A stretch of 64,000 bases of DNA from assembly GCA_963816065.1 (NCBI GenBank), contig CAWFJG010000002.1, positions 124,001-188,000 of the forward strand. The letters are read 5' to 3'. Source of the DNA: Roseiarcus sp963816065. Its GTDB lineage: Bacteria > Pseudomonadota > Alphaproteobacteria > Rhizobiales > Beijerinckiaceae. A program made the position numbers and the translations under genes. This document shows, one piece after another, positions 9,094-18,317 of the stretch. A model generated the notes under the pieces. It did not search any database. It saw only the letters and a program-made list of their open reading frames with translations, and was not told the origin of the DNA. Positions within the stretch are counted from its first letter, which is position 1, and each line of letters starts with the position of its first letter.

Positions 9094-9974
9094 CGACGTC
9101 GGCAAAACTGCGCCGCAGCATGTTGTTCCTGCCCGGCGCCAACGCCGCCATGCTGTCGACGGCCTTCGTCTATCGGCCCAACTCGATCATGTTCGACCTC
9201 GAGGACGCCGTCTCGCTGCGCGAAAAGGACTCGGCCCGGCTGCTGGTCTTCCACGCGCTGCAACTGCCTGTCTACAAAGACATCGAGACGGTCGTCCGCA
9301 TCAACCCGCTGTCGACGCCGTTCGGCCGGCTCGATCTGGAAGCTGCGGTTCGCGCCGGCGCCGATGTCATCCGCCTGCCGAAGACCGATACGGCGGAAGA
9401 CGTCAAGGCACTCGAGGCGGAAGTCGAGCGTATCGAGAGCGCATGCGGCCGCGAGGTCGGCTCGACCAGGCTGATGGCGGCGATCAAGTCGGCGTCGGGC
9501 GTAGTCAACGCCGTCGCCATCGCGCTGTCGTCGAAGCGGCTGATCGGCGTCGCGCTCGCCGGTTTCGACTATGTGATCGATATGCAGACCGAACGCGGCG
9601 ACGGAACCGAGCTCTTCTATGCCCGCTGCGCCGTCCTTCATGCGGCGCGTCTCGCCAAGATCGACGCCTTCGACGTCGTGTTCTCCGATCTCGACGACGA
9701 CGCGGGATTCCTGAAGGAGGTCGATCTCATCCGCCGGCTCGGCTTCAACGGCAAATCGCTGATCAATCCGCGCCAGATCGAGCTCCTGCACAACGCCTTT
9801 GCGCCGACGCAGGAAGAAGTCGGCTACGCCCAGCGCGTCGTCGCCGCCGCGGCGAAAGCGGAGAAGGAGGGGCTCGGCGTCGTTTCGCTCAACGGCAAGA
9901 TGGTCGATGCGCCGGTGGTCGCGCATGCTCAACGGGTCTTGCAGCTTGCCGCCGCCTCAGGCGTGCGAAAGTAA
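9090..9974 (+). CDS. citE: Citrate lyase beta subunit (citryl-ACP lyase)
   Basis: A 294-residue HpcH/HpaI-family TIM-barrel protein that cleaves citryl-ACP to acetyl-ACP and oxaloacetate. The N-terminus RRSMLFLPGANAAM, the metal-site segment MFDLEDAVSLREKD and the FNGKSLINPRQIELLH segment near the C-terminus are CitE-like. It is intact and sits between citD and citF with overlapping or short spacers. Stand-alone citE-like proteins act on other acyl-CoAs, but the complete citCDEFG context makes the citrate lyase role firm. Confidence 0.93.
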   Translation: MTTSAKLRRSMLFLPGANAAMLSTAFVYRPNSIMFDLEDAVSLREKDSARLLVFHALQLPVYKDIETVVRINPLSTPFGRLDLEAAVRAGADVIRLPKTDTAEDVKALEAEVERIESACGREVGSTRLMAAIKSASGVVNAVAIALSSKRLIGVALAGFDYVIDMQTERGDGTELFYARCAVLHAARLAKIDAFDVVFSDLDDDAGFLKEVDLIRRLGFNGKSLINPRQIELLHNAFAPTQEEVGYAQRVVAAAAKAEKEGLGVVSLNGKMVDAPVVAHAQRVLQLAAASGVRK

Positions 9975-9992
9975 GAAAAAGGCTAGAGGGCC

Positions 9993-11513
9993 ATGACAAT
10001 TCCATTCGCCACTGGGCATTCGGCCCTGCCTCAACTCGAGGGCCGCGAAATCTTCGCCGGCTTCGCCGCGAAGTCGCCGCATCTCGCCAATCCGACCGCC
10101 AAACTCGATCGCAAGATCGTCGATTCGATCGAGGAGGCCGTGCGCCGCACGGGCTTGAAGAACGGGATGACCGTCTCGTTCCACCACGGCTTCCGTGAAG
10201 GCGACAAGACCATCAACATGGTGGTCGACGTCCTCGCGCAGATGGGGCTCAGGGATCTGACGCTGGCCTCGTCCTCGCTGCAGTCTTCCAACTCCGTACT
10301 GATCGAACATATCAAGTCCGGCGTCATCCGACGCATCTATTCCTCGGGAATGCGCGGCAAGCTCGCCGAGGCGATCTCCAACGGCCTGATGGACGAGCCG
10401 ATCAACATCCATTCGCACGGCGGCCGTGTCGCGCTGATCCAAAGCGGCGAGATCGCCATCGACGTCGCCTTCCTCGGCGTGTCCGCTTGCGACGCTTTCG
10501 GCAACGCCAATGGCGTTTCGGGGCGATCGCGTTGCGGCTCGCTCGGCTACGCCATGGTCGACGCTCAGTACGCTCGTCAGGTCGTGCTGCTGACCGAGGA
10601 GATCGTTCCCTACCCGAACGCGCCGGCGTCGATCCGCCAGGATCAGGTCGACTGGATCGTCAAGGTCGATCAGGTCGGCGATCCCTCGAAGATTTCCGTC
10701 GGCGCGGCGCGCGCCACCACCAATCCTCGCGAACTTCTGATCGCCCGTCTCTCGGCCGACGTGATGGAGCACTCCGGATACTTCAACGAAGGCTTCTCGA
10801 TGCAGACGGGGACCGGCGGCTCGGCGACGGCGACCGCGCGGTTCCTCGAGACTCGCATGCGCGCCAAGGGCGTCAAGGCGGCGTGGGCGCTCGGCGGCCA
10901 GACCGGCGGCATGGTCGATCTGCACAACAAAGGCCTGATCGGTACGCTGCTCGACACCCAGAGCTTCGATGCGGTGGCTGCAAAGTCGCTGCGCACCTCG
11001 GCGAGCCACGTCGAGATCTCGACCCAGGTCTACGCCAATCCGACCGGCAAGGGCTGCGCGGTCGACCGCCTCGACATGGTCATTCTGTCAGCCCTGGAGA
11101 TCGACCTCGACTTCAACGTCAATGTGCTGACCGGTTCCGACGGCGTCATGCGCGGCGCGTCCGGCGGACACAGTGACACCGCGGCCGGCGCCAACCTATC
11201 GATTGTCGTGGCGCCGCTCATCCGCTCGCGGATCCCGACCGTGGTCAAGCGCTGCACGACCTCGGTGACGCCCGGCGAGACGATCGGCGTCCTCGTCACC
11301 GACCAGGGAGTCGCGGTCAATCCGAGGCGTCCCGAAGTCGCCGAGCGACTGAAAGCGGCCGGGCTTCCCGTGTGTTCGATCAAGGAGCTCTATGCCCGCG
11401 CAGTCTCTCAGACGGGCGAACCGGAGCCGATCCAGTTCCTCGACCGGATCGTCGGGATCGTGCGCTATCGCGACGGGTCGGTCATCGACGTGGTGCGGCA
11501 GGTGAAGCCGTGA
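9993..11513 (+). CDS. citF: Citrate lyase alpha subunit (citrate:acetyl-ACP transferase)
   Basis: An intact 506-residue protein of the CoA-transferase fold. It exchanges acetyl for citryl on the acyl carrier protein, the first half-reaction of citrate lyase. Recognisable parts are MTVSFHHGFREGDKTINMVV, IYSSGMRGKLAEAIS, VTGSDGVMRGASGGHSDT and the C-terminal VGIVRYRDGSVIDVVRQV. It starts 18 bases after citE, and its TGA overlaps the GTG of citG. The gene contains no frame break. Confidence 0.95.
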   Translation: MTIPFATGHSALPQLEGREIFAGFAAKSPHLANPTAKLDRKIVDSIEEAVRRTGLKNGMTVSFHHGFREGDKTINMVVDVLAQMGLRDLTLASSSLQSSNSVLIEHIKSGVIRRIYSSGMRGKLAEAISNGLMDEPINIHSHGGRVALIQSGEIAIDVAFLGVSACDAFGNANGVSGRSRCGSLGYAMVDAQYARQVVLLTEEIVPYPNAPASIRQDQVDWIVKVDQVGDPSKISVGAARATTNPRELLIARLSADVMEHSGYFNEGFSMQTGTGGSATATARFLETRMRAKGVKAAWALGGQTGGMVDLHNKGLIGTLLDTQSFDAVAAKSLRTSASHVEISTQVYANPTGKGCAVDRLDMVILSALEIDLDFNVNVLTGSDGVMRGASGGHSDTAAGANLSIVVAPLIRSRIPTVVKRCTTSVTPGETIGVLVTDQGVAVNPRRPEVAERLKAAGLPVCSIKELYARAVSQTGEPEPIQFLDRIVGIVRYRDGSVIDVVRQVKP

Positions 11514-12497
11514 CGCTCGAGGCGCCCGCTCTCGCTGGCGAGCGGAATAGCGCCTTCGAAGAAAGCGGCCGAGAATGGTCGTCGTCCTGCCGGCGCGAGC
11601 GGGTCGCCCGTCGATCGGTCTCAGAAAGGCCGTCGCGGTCGGAGGCCTTCGCTTTGCGTGTCTGTGATCTCGCGATGGAGGCGCTTCATCGCGAAGTCCT
11701 GTTGACCCCGAAGCCGGGACTGGTGGACCGGCGCAATTCGGGCGCGCATCGGGACATGACGCTCGAGACATTCATGGCGAGCGGCGCGGCGATCCGCCCG
11801 TGGTTTCCCCTGTTCTTCGAGACGGGGGTCAGGACCGCGTCGGGGCCACTCGCCGAGGTCCTGCCAGAGCTGCGCGCCGACGGCCTGGCCTGCGAGACAG
11901 GGATGTTCGCCGCCACCAGGGGCGTCAATACCCACAAGGGGGCGATCTTCTCCTTCGGCCTGCTGATCACGGCGGCGGGTCGGCGCTTCGCGCTTGGCGA
12001 CGCGCTGAGACCAGAGGCGATCTGCTCCGATGTCGCGTCGATGACGGTCGATCTGGTCGACCGCGAGTTGAAGCATTCGAATCCTGCGAGGACAGCCGGC
12101 GAGAGGCTCTTTCGCCGCCACGGTCTGACCGGCGCGCGCGGCGAGGCCGCCTCGGGCTTCAAAACCGTGCGCGTGCACGCTCTTCCGGTTTTTGTGTCGA
12201 CGTGGCTCCGAACCGGCGACGAGCGGCTCGCGCTGTCGGCGGCGCTGCTCGCGCTTCTCGCCCACAATCGCGACACCAATCTCGTGGCGCGCGGCGGCAT
12301 GGACGGCCTCGCCTACGTCCAGGCGTGCGCCAGGAAAGTCATTGAGCGAGGGCGGCGTGCACGCGCCGGACTTTCCTGACGCCATGACGCGCTTCGACGA
12401 CGACCTGATCGCGCGAAACCTCAGTCCCGGCGGCAGCGCCGACCTTCTCGCCGTGACCTGGTTCCTGGCGCGGCTGCCGGCCATTCGACAAAGCTGA
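11510..12497 (+). CDS. citG: Triphosphoribosyl-dephospho-CoA synthase, one frameshift
   Basis: CitG makes the prosthetic-group precursor of citrate lyase from ATP and dephospho-CoA. The protein has LLTPKPGLVDRRNSGAHRDM and GVNTHKGAIFSFG, two family signatures. An extra G near 12345 in a GGG run shifts the frame; the tail then reads GGVHAPDFPDA and LSPGGSADLLAVTWFLA to the stop at 12495-12497. GTG 11510 overlaps the citF stop. About 50 residues before the conserved region are low-complexity and the true start might be later. CitX, its partner, is not next to it but at 19.9 kb. Confidence 0.88.
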
Positions 12498-12524
12498 CCT
12501 TCCCCATCCTTAAAGGAGCTCCCC

Positions 12525-15122
12525 ATGTCCATGCTCGAAACCTATCGACAGCACGTCGCCGAGCGCGCCGCGCTGGGCATTCCCCCGCTGCCGCTTTCCG
12601 CCGAGCAGACCGACGGCGCTGATCGAGCTCCTGCGCGCGCCGCCCGCAGGCGAGGCCGAATTCCTTGTCGAACTGCTGGTCAACCGCGTGCCGGCCGGCG
12701 TCGACGACGCCGCCAAGGTCAAGGCCGAATTCCTCGCCGCAGTCGCCAAGGGCGAAGAGACGATCGCGCTCGATCTCGCGCGAGCGCGCGACCGAGCTGC
12801 TGGGCACCATGCTCGGCGGCTTCAACGTCAAGCCGCTGGTCGAGCTGCTCGACGACGCCCAGGTCGGCGCCATCGCCGCCGACGCCCTGAAGAACACGCT
12901 TCTGGTGTTCGACGCCTTCAACGACGTCAAGCGGCTGGCCGACGCCGGCAACGCCAACGCCAAGGCCGTCATCCAGTCCTGGGCCGAGGCCGAGTGGTTC
13001 ACCGAGCGCCCCGAAGTGCCAGCCTCGCTGACCGTCACCGTGTTCAAGGTCACCGGCGAGACCAATACCGACGACCTGTCGCCGGCGCCCGACGCCTGGA
13101 GCCGCCCCGACATCCCGCTGCACGCGCTGGCCATGCTGAAGAACCCGCGCCCGGGCGTCGAGCCGGACGAAGCCGGGCAAGCGCGGCCCGCTCGAAGCTC
13201 CTGCAGGAGCTGGCGGCCAAGGGCCACCCGGTCGCCTACGTCGGCGACGTGGTCGGCACCGGCTCATCGCGCAAGTCGGCGACCAACTCGGTGCTGTGGT
13301 TCACCGGCGCAGGACATCCCGTTCGTCCCGAACAAGCGCTTCGGCGGCGTCTGCCTCGGCGGCAAGATCGCGCCGATCTTCTACAACACCATGGAGGACG
13401 CCGGCGCCCTGCCGATCGAGCTCGACGTCTCCAGGATGGAGATGGGCGACGTCATCGAACTGCGGCCCTACGAGGGCAAGGCTCTTCGAAGGACGGCGAG
13501 GTCATCGCCGAGTTCAAGGTGAAGTCGGACGTGATCTTCGACGAGGTGCGCGCCGGCGGCCGCATCCCGCTGATCGTCGGCCGCGGCGCTGACCGCCAAG
13601 CGCGCGCGAGGCGCTCGGGCCTGCCGCCGTCGACCGCTGTTCCGCCTGCCGGCCGAGCCGGCCAGGACGCGGCAAGGGCTTCACCCTGGCGCAGAAGATG
13701 GTCGGCCGCGCCTGCGGCCTGCCCGAAGGCCAGGGCGTGCGTCCCGGCACCTATTGCGAACCGAGGATGACCACCGTCGGCAGCCAGGACACCACCGGGC
13801 CGATGACGCGCGACGAGCTGAAGGATCTGGCCTGCCTCGGTTTCTCCGCCGATCTGGTGATGCAGTCCTTCTGCCATACCGCGGCCTATCCGAAGCCCGT
13901 GGACGTGAAGACCCACCACGAGCTGCCCGGCTTCATCACCACCCGCGGCGGCGTCGCCCTGCAGCCCGGCGACGGCGTCATCCACTCCTGGCTCAACCGC
14001 TTGCTGCTGCCCGACACTGTGGGCACGGGCGGCGACAGCCACACCCGCTTCCCGATCGGCATCTCCTTCCCGGCCGGCTCCGGCCTGGTGGCCTTCGCCG
14101 CGGCCACCGGCGTCATGCCGCTGGACATGCCGGAATCGGTGCTGGTGCGCTTCAAGGGCGAGATGCAGCCCGGCATCACGCTGCGCGACCTGGTCAACGC
14201 CATCCCCTACGCCGCGATCCAGCAGGGCCTGCTGACGGTCGAGAAGAAGGGCAAGAAGAACATCTTCTCCGGCCGCATCCTGGAGATCGAGGGGCTGCCG
14301 GACCTCAAGGTGGAACAGGCGTTCGAACTGTCCGACGCTTCGGCCGAGCGTTCCGCCGCCGGCTGCACGGTGCGCCTGAACAAGGAGCCGGTGATCGAGT
14401 ACCTCAACTCCAACATCGCCCTGATGAAGTGGCATGATCGCCAACGGCTACGCAGACATCGCGAGCGCTCGAGCGCCGCATCAAGGCGATGGAGGCGTGG
14501 CTCGCCAAGCCCGAAGCTGCTGGAGCCCGACGCCGACGCCGAATACGCCGCGGTGATCGAGATCGACCTGGCCGACGATCAAGGAGCCGATCCTGGCCTG
14601 CCCGAACGACCCGGACGACGTCAAGCCGCTGTCGACGGTGGCCGGAGCCAAGATCGACGAAGTGTTCATCGGCTCGTGCATGACCAACATCGGCCACTTC
14701 CGCGCCGCCGGCCAAACTGCTCGAAGGCAAGCGCGACCTGCCGACCAGCTGTGGGTCGCGCCGCCGACCAAGATGGACGCGGAGCAGCTGACGCGAGGAA
14801 GGCCATTACGCCATGCTCGGCAGCGCCGGCGCGCGCATGGAGATGCCCGGCTGCTCGCTGTGCATGGGCAACCAGGCGCAGATCCGCAAGGGCGCGACGG
14901 CCATCTCCACCTCGACCCGCAACTTCCCCAACCGCCTGGGCATCGACACCCAGCGTCTACCTGGGCTCGGCGGAACTGGCGGCGGTGTGCGCGCGTCCTC
15001 GGCCGCATCCCGACCATGGACGAGTACATCGAGCCGCATCGGCGCCGGTCGGCAAGAAGGCGGCGGAGATCTACCGGTACATGAACTTCGACCAGATCCC
15101 CGCGTTCTCCAGCGCAGCCTGA
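12525..15122 (+). CDS. acnB: Aconitate hydratase B, with about 23 single-base indels
   Basis: AcnB interconverts citrate and isocitrate and carries a 4Fe-4S cluster. The start MSMLETYRQHVAERAALGIPPLPLSAEQT has AAGGAG eight bases upstream. Recognisable in order are an ERATELLGTMLGG stretch, GDVVGTGSSRKSATNSVLWF, FGGVCLGGKIAPIF, the THHELPGFITTRGG and DSHTRFPIGISFPAGSG segments, FIGSCMTNIGHF and PGCSLCMGNQAQ. The last two supply the cluster cysteines. Reading the whole protein requires removing about 22 inserted bases and adding one, giving about 858 residues, the normal length. Residues around every break are conserved, so this is not ordinary decay. Positions 13670-14430 are error-free. Confidence 0.88.
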
Positions 15123-15453
15123 CGGCCGCGCCCGGGAGACAGAAACCCGGCGGCCCTCCGATTTCCGGGCGCGGATTTAACCTTTTCAATGGCTTGCGGT
15201 GGGTTTTCCGGGCGACCAGGCGGCCTCTCCCTATGCGCTGCCCTCTCCCCGCCCTTTGAAGCGACAGCGGCCCGGTCGATATCCTTCCGCAAGCTCCGTT
15301 AGGATAGGAGGCGCTGCGTCAAGACGATCGGGCATACGACGCTTTTATGCCCGAGAACAATAATAAACCATCTTGGTTACTTCGTCAAGAAAATGTCGAC
15401 TCGTTAGCCGTTTTCTCGATCAAGCAGCCCAAACCTGACGCTTCTCCCCCGCT
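15123..15453. other. Intergenic region between convergent acnB and gntR
   Basis: 331 bases without a gene. It holds an 8-base inverted repeat, TCGGGCAT / ATGCCCGA, at 15328-15335 and 15347-15354, with a loop containing four T. This could end transcription from either side or be an operator. The following 50 bases are unusually AT-rich for this region. Confidence 0.45.
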
Positions 15454-16131
15454 TCACGGCACGGTCGCGCTTTGCCCGGCGCCCTTCATGATGTGGCGGG
15501 CGAGCAGGCTCGCGGCCGCTTCCGCGTCGTGCTTCAGGGCGGCTTCCAGGATCTCCCGGTGCTCGCCGGCCGACTGGGAGCGCGGGAAGGCTTTCGTCTT
15601 CAACGACAGCATGCGGTAGCGCAGCGAGTGGTCGTACATGGCGCGGCGATAGAGCATGAGCCAGCGCGAGCGACAATTCGAAATCAGCGCCTCATGAAAC
15701 TCCTGGTTGAAGCGCTCCCATTCCCGGCCATGCCGGTCGGGATTGTCCTCGACCAGGATCTCGGCCCGCGAAAGCTTGTGATAGGCTGCGATGACGCGCG
15801 CTTCCCAGTCCAGATCGGCGTTGGCGATTGAAAGCTTCAGCCCATGGCATTCCAGCAACTGCCGCATCTCGGTGATTTCGCGCAGGTCCTCGACCGACAC
15901 CGGCAGCACGGCAAAACCCTTCTGCCCCTCGGCGACGACAAGGCCGTCGGCCGAGAGACGCGACAGGGTCTCGCGCATCGTGTTGACGCTGACGTTGTAG
16001 CTTCGGCTCAGCGCCTGGAGCTTCAGCTTCGAGGCGGGCGGCAGCGAGCCGAGGATGATGTCGTGGCGCAAGCGCTCCCGCAGCGTCTCGGTGAGCGTGG
16101 ACGAGGGGTTCGCTCGAGAGTTGTCCGCCAT
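15454..16131 (-). CDS. GntR-family transcriptional regulator, FCD type
   Basis: 225 residues. The N-terminal winged helix-turn-helix spans about residues 12-75 and includes LQALSRSYNVSVNTMRETLSRLSADGLV. The rest is an all-helical FCD ligand domain containing a Glu-Met-Arg-Gln-Leu-Leu-Glu start and the HEALISNC and GEHREILEA segments that carry the metal-binding acid and histidines. FCD regulators usually control a neighbouring catabolic operon. It is divergent from the 3-dehydroshikimate dehydratase gene, 65 bases away, which is its likely target. The effector is probably a carboxylate of the shikimate/quinate type, by inference from context only. Confidence 0.88.
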   Translation of the reverse strand: MADNSRANPSSTLTETLRERLRHDIILGSLPPASKLKLQALSRSYNVSVNTMRETLSRLSADGLVVAEGQKGFAVLPVSVEDLREITEMRQLLECHGLKLSIANADLDWEARVIAAYHKLSRAEILVEDNPDRHGREWERFNQEFHEALISNCRSRWLMLYRRAMYDHSLRYRMLSLKTKAFPRSQSAGEHREILEAALKHDAEAAASLLARHIMKGAGQSATVP

Positions 16132-16171
16132 GCGAGACCCGTTGCCTTCCGTGAGCGGATATCGTAGGTTT

Positions 16172-16183
16172 CTAGCAATCTAG
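16172..16183. promoter_or_regulatory. Candidate GntR operator in the divergent promoter region
   Basis: CTAG-N4-CTAG, a symmetric site, lies between the divergent gntR and dehydroshikimate dehydratase genes and ends a few bases before the AGGAGA ribosome site of the latter. Its position suits autoregulation and repression of the dehydratase. Confidence 0.4.
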
Positions 16184-16196
16184 GAGATTTTCTGCA

Positions 16197-18098
16197 ATGC
16201 TTAGATGGTCGATCGCGACGGTCTGTCTCGGCGGCGGCCTCGAGGCCAAGTTGTCGGCGGCGGCCAAGGCGGGCTTCCGGGCGATCGAGCTGCTCGAAAG
16301 CGACCTCACCTACTATGCCGGCGCGCCGCGGGACGCGCGGGCGCTCGCCGACGACCTCGGTCTCGACATCGTCGCCCTGCAACCGCTTCGGGATTTCGAG
16401 GGCGCGCCCGAGCCGCAACGTCGGCGCAATTTCGATCGGGCCAAGCGGAAGCTGGAGCTGACCCGCGAACTGGGCGCGCCCTTGCTGTGCCTGAGCTCAT
16501 CGACTTTGGAGGACTCGTCGCCCGACGTCGGCCGCATCGCCGACGATCTCGCCGAACTCGCCGATCTCGCGCGCCAGTCCGGTTTGCGGCTCGGCTACGA
16601 GGCGTTGTCCTGGGGCCGGCACATCAAGGATTGGACGGCCGCATGGGAGGTCGTCGCCAAGGCCGACCGTGACAATCTCGGCATCGTGCTCGATTGCTTC
16701 CATATTTGCGCGCGGAAAAACCCGATCGAGCCGATCGCCGCGCTGCCGGGAGACAAGATCGCAATCGTTGAGATCGCCGATTCGCCGGCGCTGGACATGG
16801 ATCTGAAGTCGCTGAGCCGGCACTATCGCTGCTATCCCGGCCAGGGCGACTATCCCGTCGCCGACTACCTCGACGCGGTCCTGCGCTCGGGCTACCGCGG
16901 TCCGATCTCGCTGGAAACCTACTCCGAGCAGTTCCGGGGCGCGTCCGCGGCTTCGGTCGCCGTCGACGGCATGCGTTCGCTGCAGGCGACCGGCGAAGCG
17001 CTGAGCGCGCGCCGCCTCGCCAAACTGGAGCCGCCGGTCGCCGAACTCGCCGCGCTGCCGCCGACGCCTGTCGTGCAGGGTCCCGAGTTCCTGGAGTTCG
17101 CGGTCAGCGACGCCGAGGCGCAGGAACTCGCCGCGCTGCTCGACGGGCTCGGATTCGAACTCGCCGGCCGCCACCGCTCGAAGTTGGTCGAGCTTTATGC
17201 CCAGGGCGACGTCAACCTCATCATCAACCGGGAGCGCAACGCGTTCGCACGTGCGTTCGCGTTGCTGCACGGCGCCGCGGTCTGCGCGATGGCGCTGCGT
17301 GTCGATAGCGTCGAGCGCGCGATCGAGCGCGCGCGCGCCCTCCAATGCGCGAGCCACATCGGCTACACGGGGCCCGGCGAAGCGACCGTCCCCGCCATTG
17401 GCGGGATCGAAGGCAGCCTGATCTATTTCGTCGATCGGCGCGGCGCCGACTGGCGCAACGACTTTGCCGCGGAAACGCACGCCCGACAGCAGGGCCGGAT
17501 CAAGGCGATCGATCACCTCTCGAATGTCGTGCGCCGCAACGAGTTCCTGAGCTGGCTGGTGTTCTACGAGACCGTGCTCGGCCTGAAGGCCGACCCGCAG
17601 ATCGAGGTCTACGACCCGCACGGCGATTTCTACAGCCGGTCGCTCCGAAGCGAGAACGGCGGATTGCGCATCGCCCTCAACGTCGGCGCCGGCGGCGCGA
17701 CGGGCGTCTCGCGGTTCCTCGATGCGTTCGGCGGCGCCGGGTACCAGCAGATCGCGCTGTCGACGGACGACATTTTTGCCGCGGTCGAAGCCGCGAGGCT
17801 GAAGGGCGTTCAGTTTCTGCCGATTCCCGACAATTATTACGACGATCTGGCGACGAGGTTCGAAATCGCCCCCGACCTCATGCAGCGTATGCGCGCGTTC
17901 GGCGTGCTCTACGATCGAACCGAGGACGGGCAACTCTTTCACATCTACACGCGCACATTCCACAACCGCTTCTTCTTCGAGATTCTCCAGCGCGACAACT
18001 ATCACCTGTTCGGCGCGGCCAACACGCCGATGCGCCTGGCGGCGCAGGCGGCCGTCGACGATGCGGAAACGCGCCTCACGGCGGAAGCGGGGCTCTAG
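16197..18098 (+). CDS. 3-dehydroshikimate dehydratase fused to a 4-hydroxyphenylpyruvate dioxygenase-like domain
   Basis: An intact 633-residue two-domain protein. Residues 1-270 form a sugar-phosphate-isomerase-like TIM barrel containing GYEALSWGRHIKDW, IVLDCFHIC and GPISLETYSEQFR, with the metal-binding acids and histidine of 3-dehydroshikimate dehydratases. Residues 290-625 form a vicinal-oxygen-chelate half with IDHLSNVV and, at the end, the HPPD-like HIYTRTFHNRFFFEI. Fusions of this kind (QuiC-type) convert 3-dehydroshikimate to protocatechuate. The C-terminal domain is not known to act as an HPPD. It is divergent from gntR and upstream of tetR, and 3-dehydroquinate dehydratase follows nearby, which suits quinate/shikimate catabolism. 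Confidence 0.88.
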   Translation: MLRWSIATVCLGGGLEAKLSAAAKAGFRAIELLESDLTYYAGAPRDARALADDLGLDIVALQPLRDFEGAPEPQRRRNFDRAKRKLELTRELGAPLLCLSSSTLEDSSPDVGRIADDLAELADLARQSGLRLGYEALSWGRHIKDWTAAWEVVAKADRDNLGIVLDCFHICARKNPIEPIAALPGDKIAIVEIADSPALDMDLKSLSRHYRCYPGQGDYPVADYLDAVLRSGYRGPISLETYSEQFRGASAASVAVDGMRSLQATGEALSARRLAKLEPPVAELAALPPTPVVQGPEFLEFAVSDAEAQELAALLDGLGFELAGRHRSKLVELYAQGDVNLIINRERNAFARAFALLHGAAVCAMALRVDSVERAIERARALQCASHIGYTGPGEATVPAIGGIEGSLIYFVDRRGADWRNDFAAETHARQQGRIKAIDHLSNVVRRNEFLSWLVFYETVLGLKADPQIEVYDPHGDFYSRSLRSENGGLRIALNVGAGGATGVSRFLDAFGGAGYQQIALSTDDIFAAVEAARLKGVQFLPIPDNYYDDLATRFEIAPDLMQRMRAFGVLYDRTEDGQLFHIYTRTFHNRFFFEILQRDNYHLFGAANTPMRLAAQAAVDDAETRLTAEAGL

Positions 18099-18228
18099 TC
18101 CGGAGAGGCGGGGGCGCTCGTTCGACGCTGCTCGGGATGTCCGTTTCCAGGCCCGCCCTTCCGCCCCCGCCATGACCACGGACTTGTTTCGGGGGTCTCG
18201 GCAGCCCGGCCAGGCAGCCGGACGCTAA

Positions 18229-18240
18229 CGAACAAGTTCG
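18229..18240. promoter_or_regulatory. Candidate TetR operator upstream of tetR
   Basis: CGAAC-AA-GTTCG has the same arms and spacing as the perfect palindrome in the promoter at 4900-4913. It lies 26 to 77 bases upstream of the two possible tetR starts, a normal place for autoregulation. Confidence 0.6.
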
Positions 18241-18317
18241 CCCATTCGTGGATCCGCCCACGACTCATGTTAAGCTCATCGCTCTCACGGAGCATTGCAG
18301 GGGTTCCCGCGTTGCCG

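Noticed and set aside
12600..15060. Insertions lying exactly at codon boundaries as a biological signal
   Set aside because: Any single insertion can be written as lying between two codons when the altered codon is not known, so the apparent boundary preference is largely a product of how the frames are joined.
12525..15122. acnB as a naturally decaying pseudogene
   Set aside because: All breaks are single bases, nearly all insertions, with conserved residues on both sides and normal total length; decay would leave substitutions and larger deletions.
16197..18098. Annotation as a genuine 4-hydroxyphenylpyruvate dioxygenase
   Set aside because: The N-terminal half is a dehydroshikimate-dehydratase barrel and the context is shikimate, not tyrosine, metabolism.
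16497..18179. A 560-codon open frame opposite the dehydroshikimate dehydratase gene
   Set aside because: Arg/Asp/Val-rich shadow sequence; the plus-strand gene is certain.
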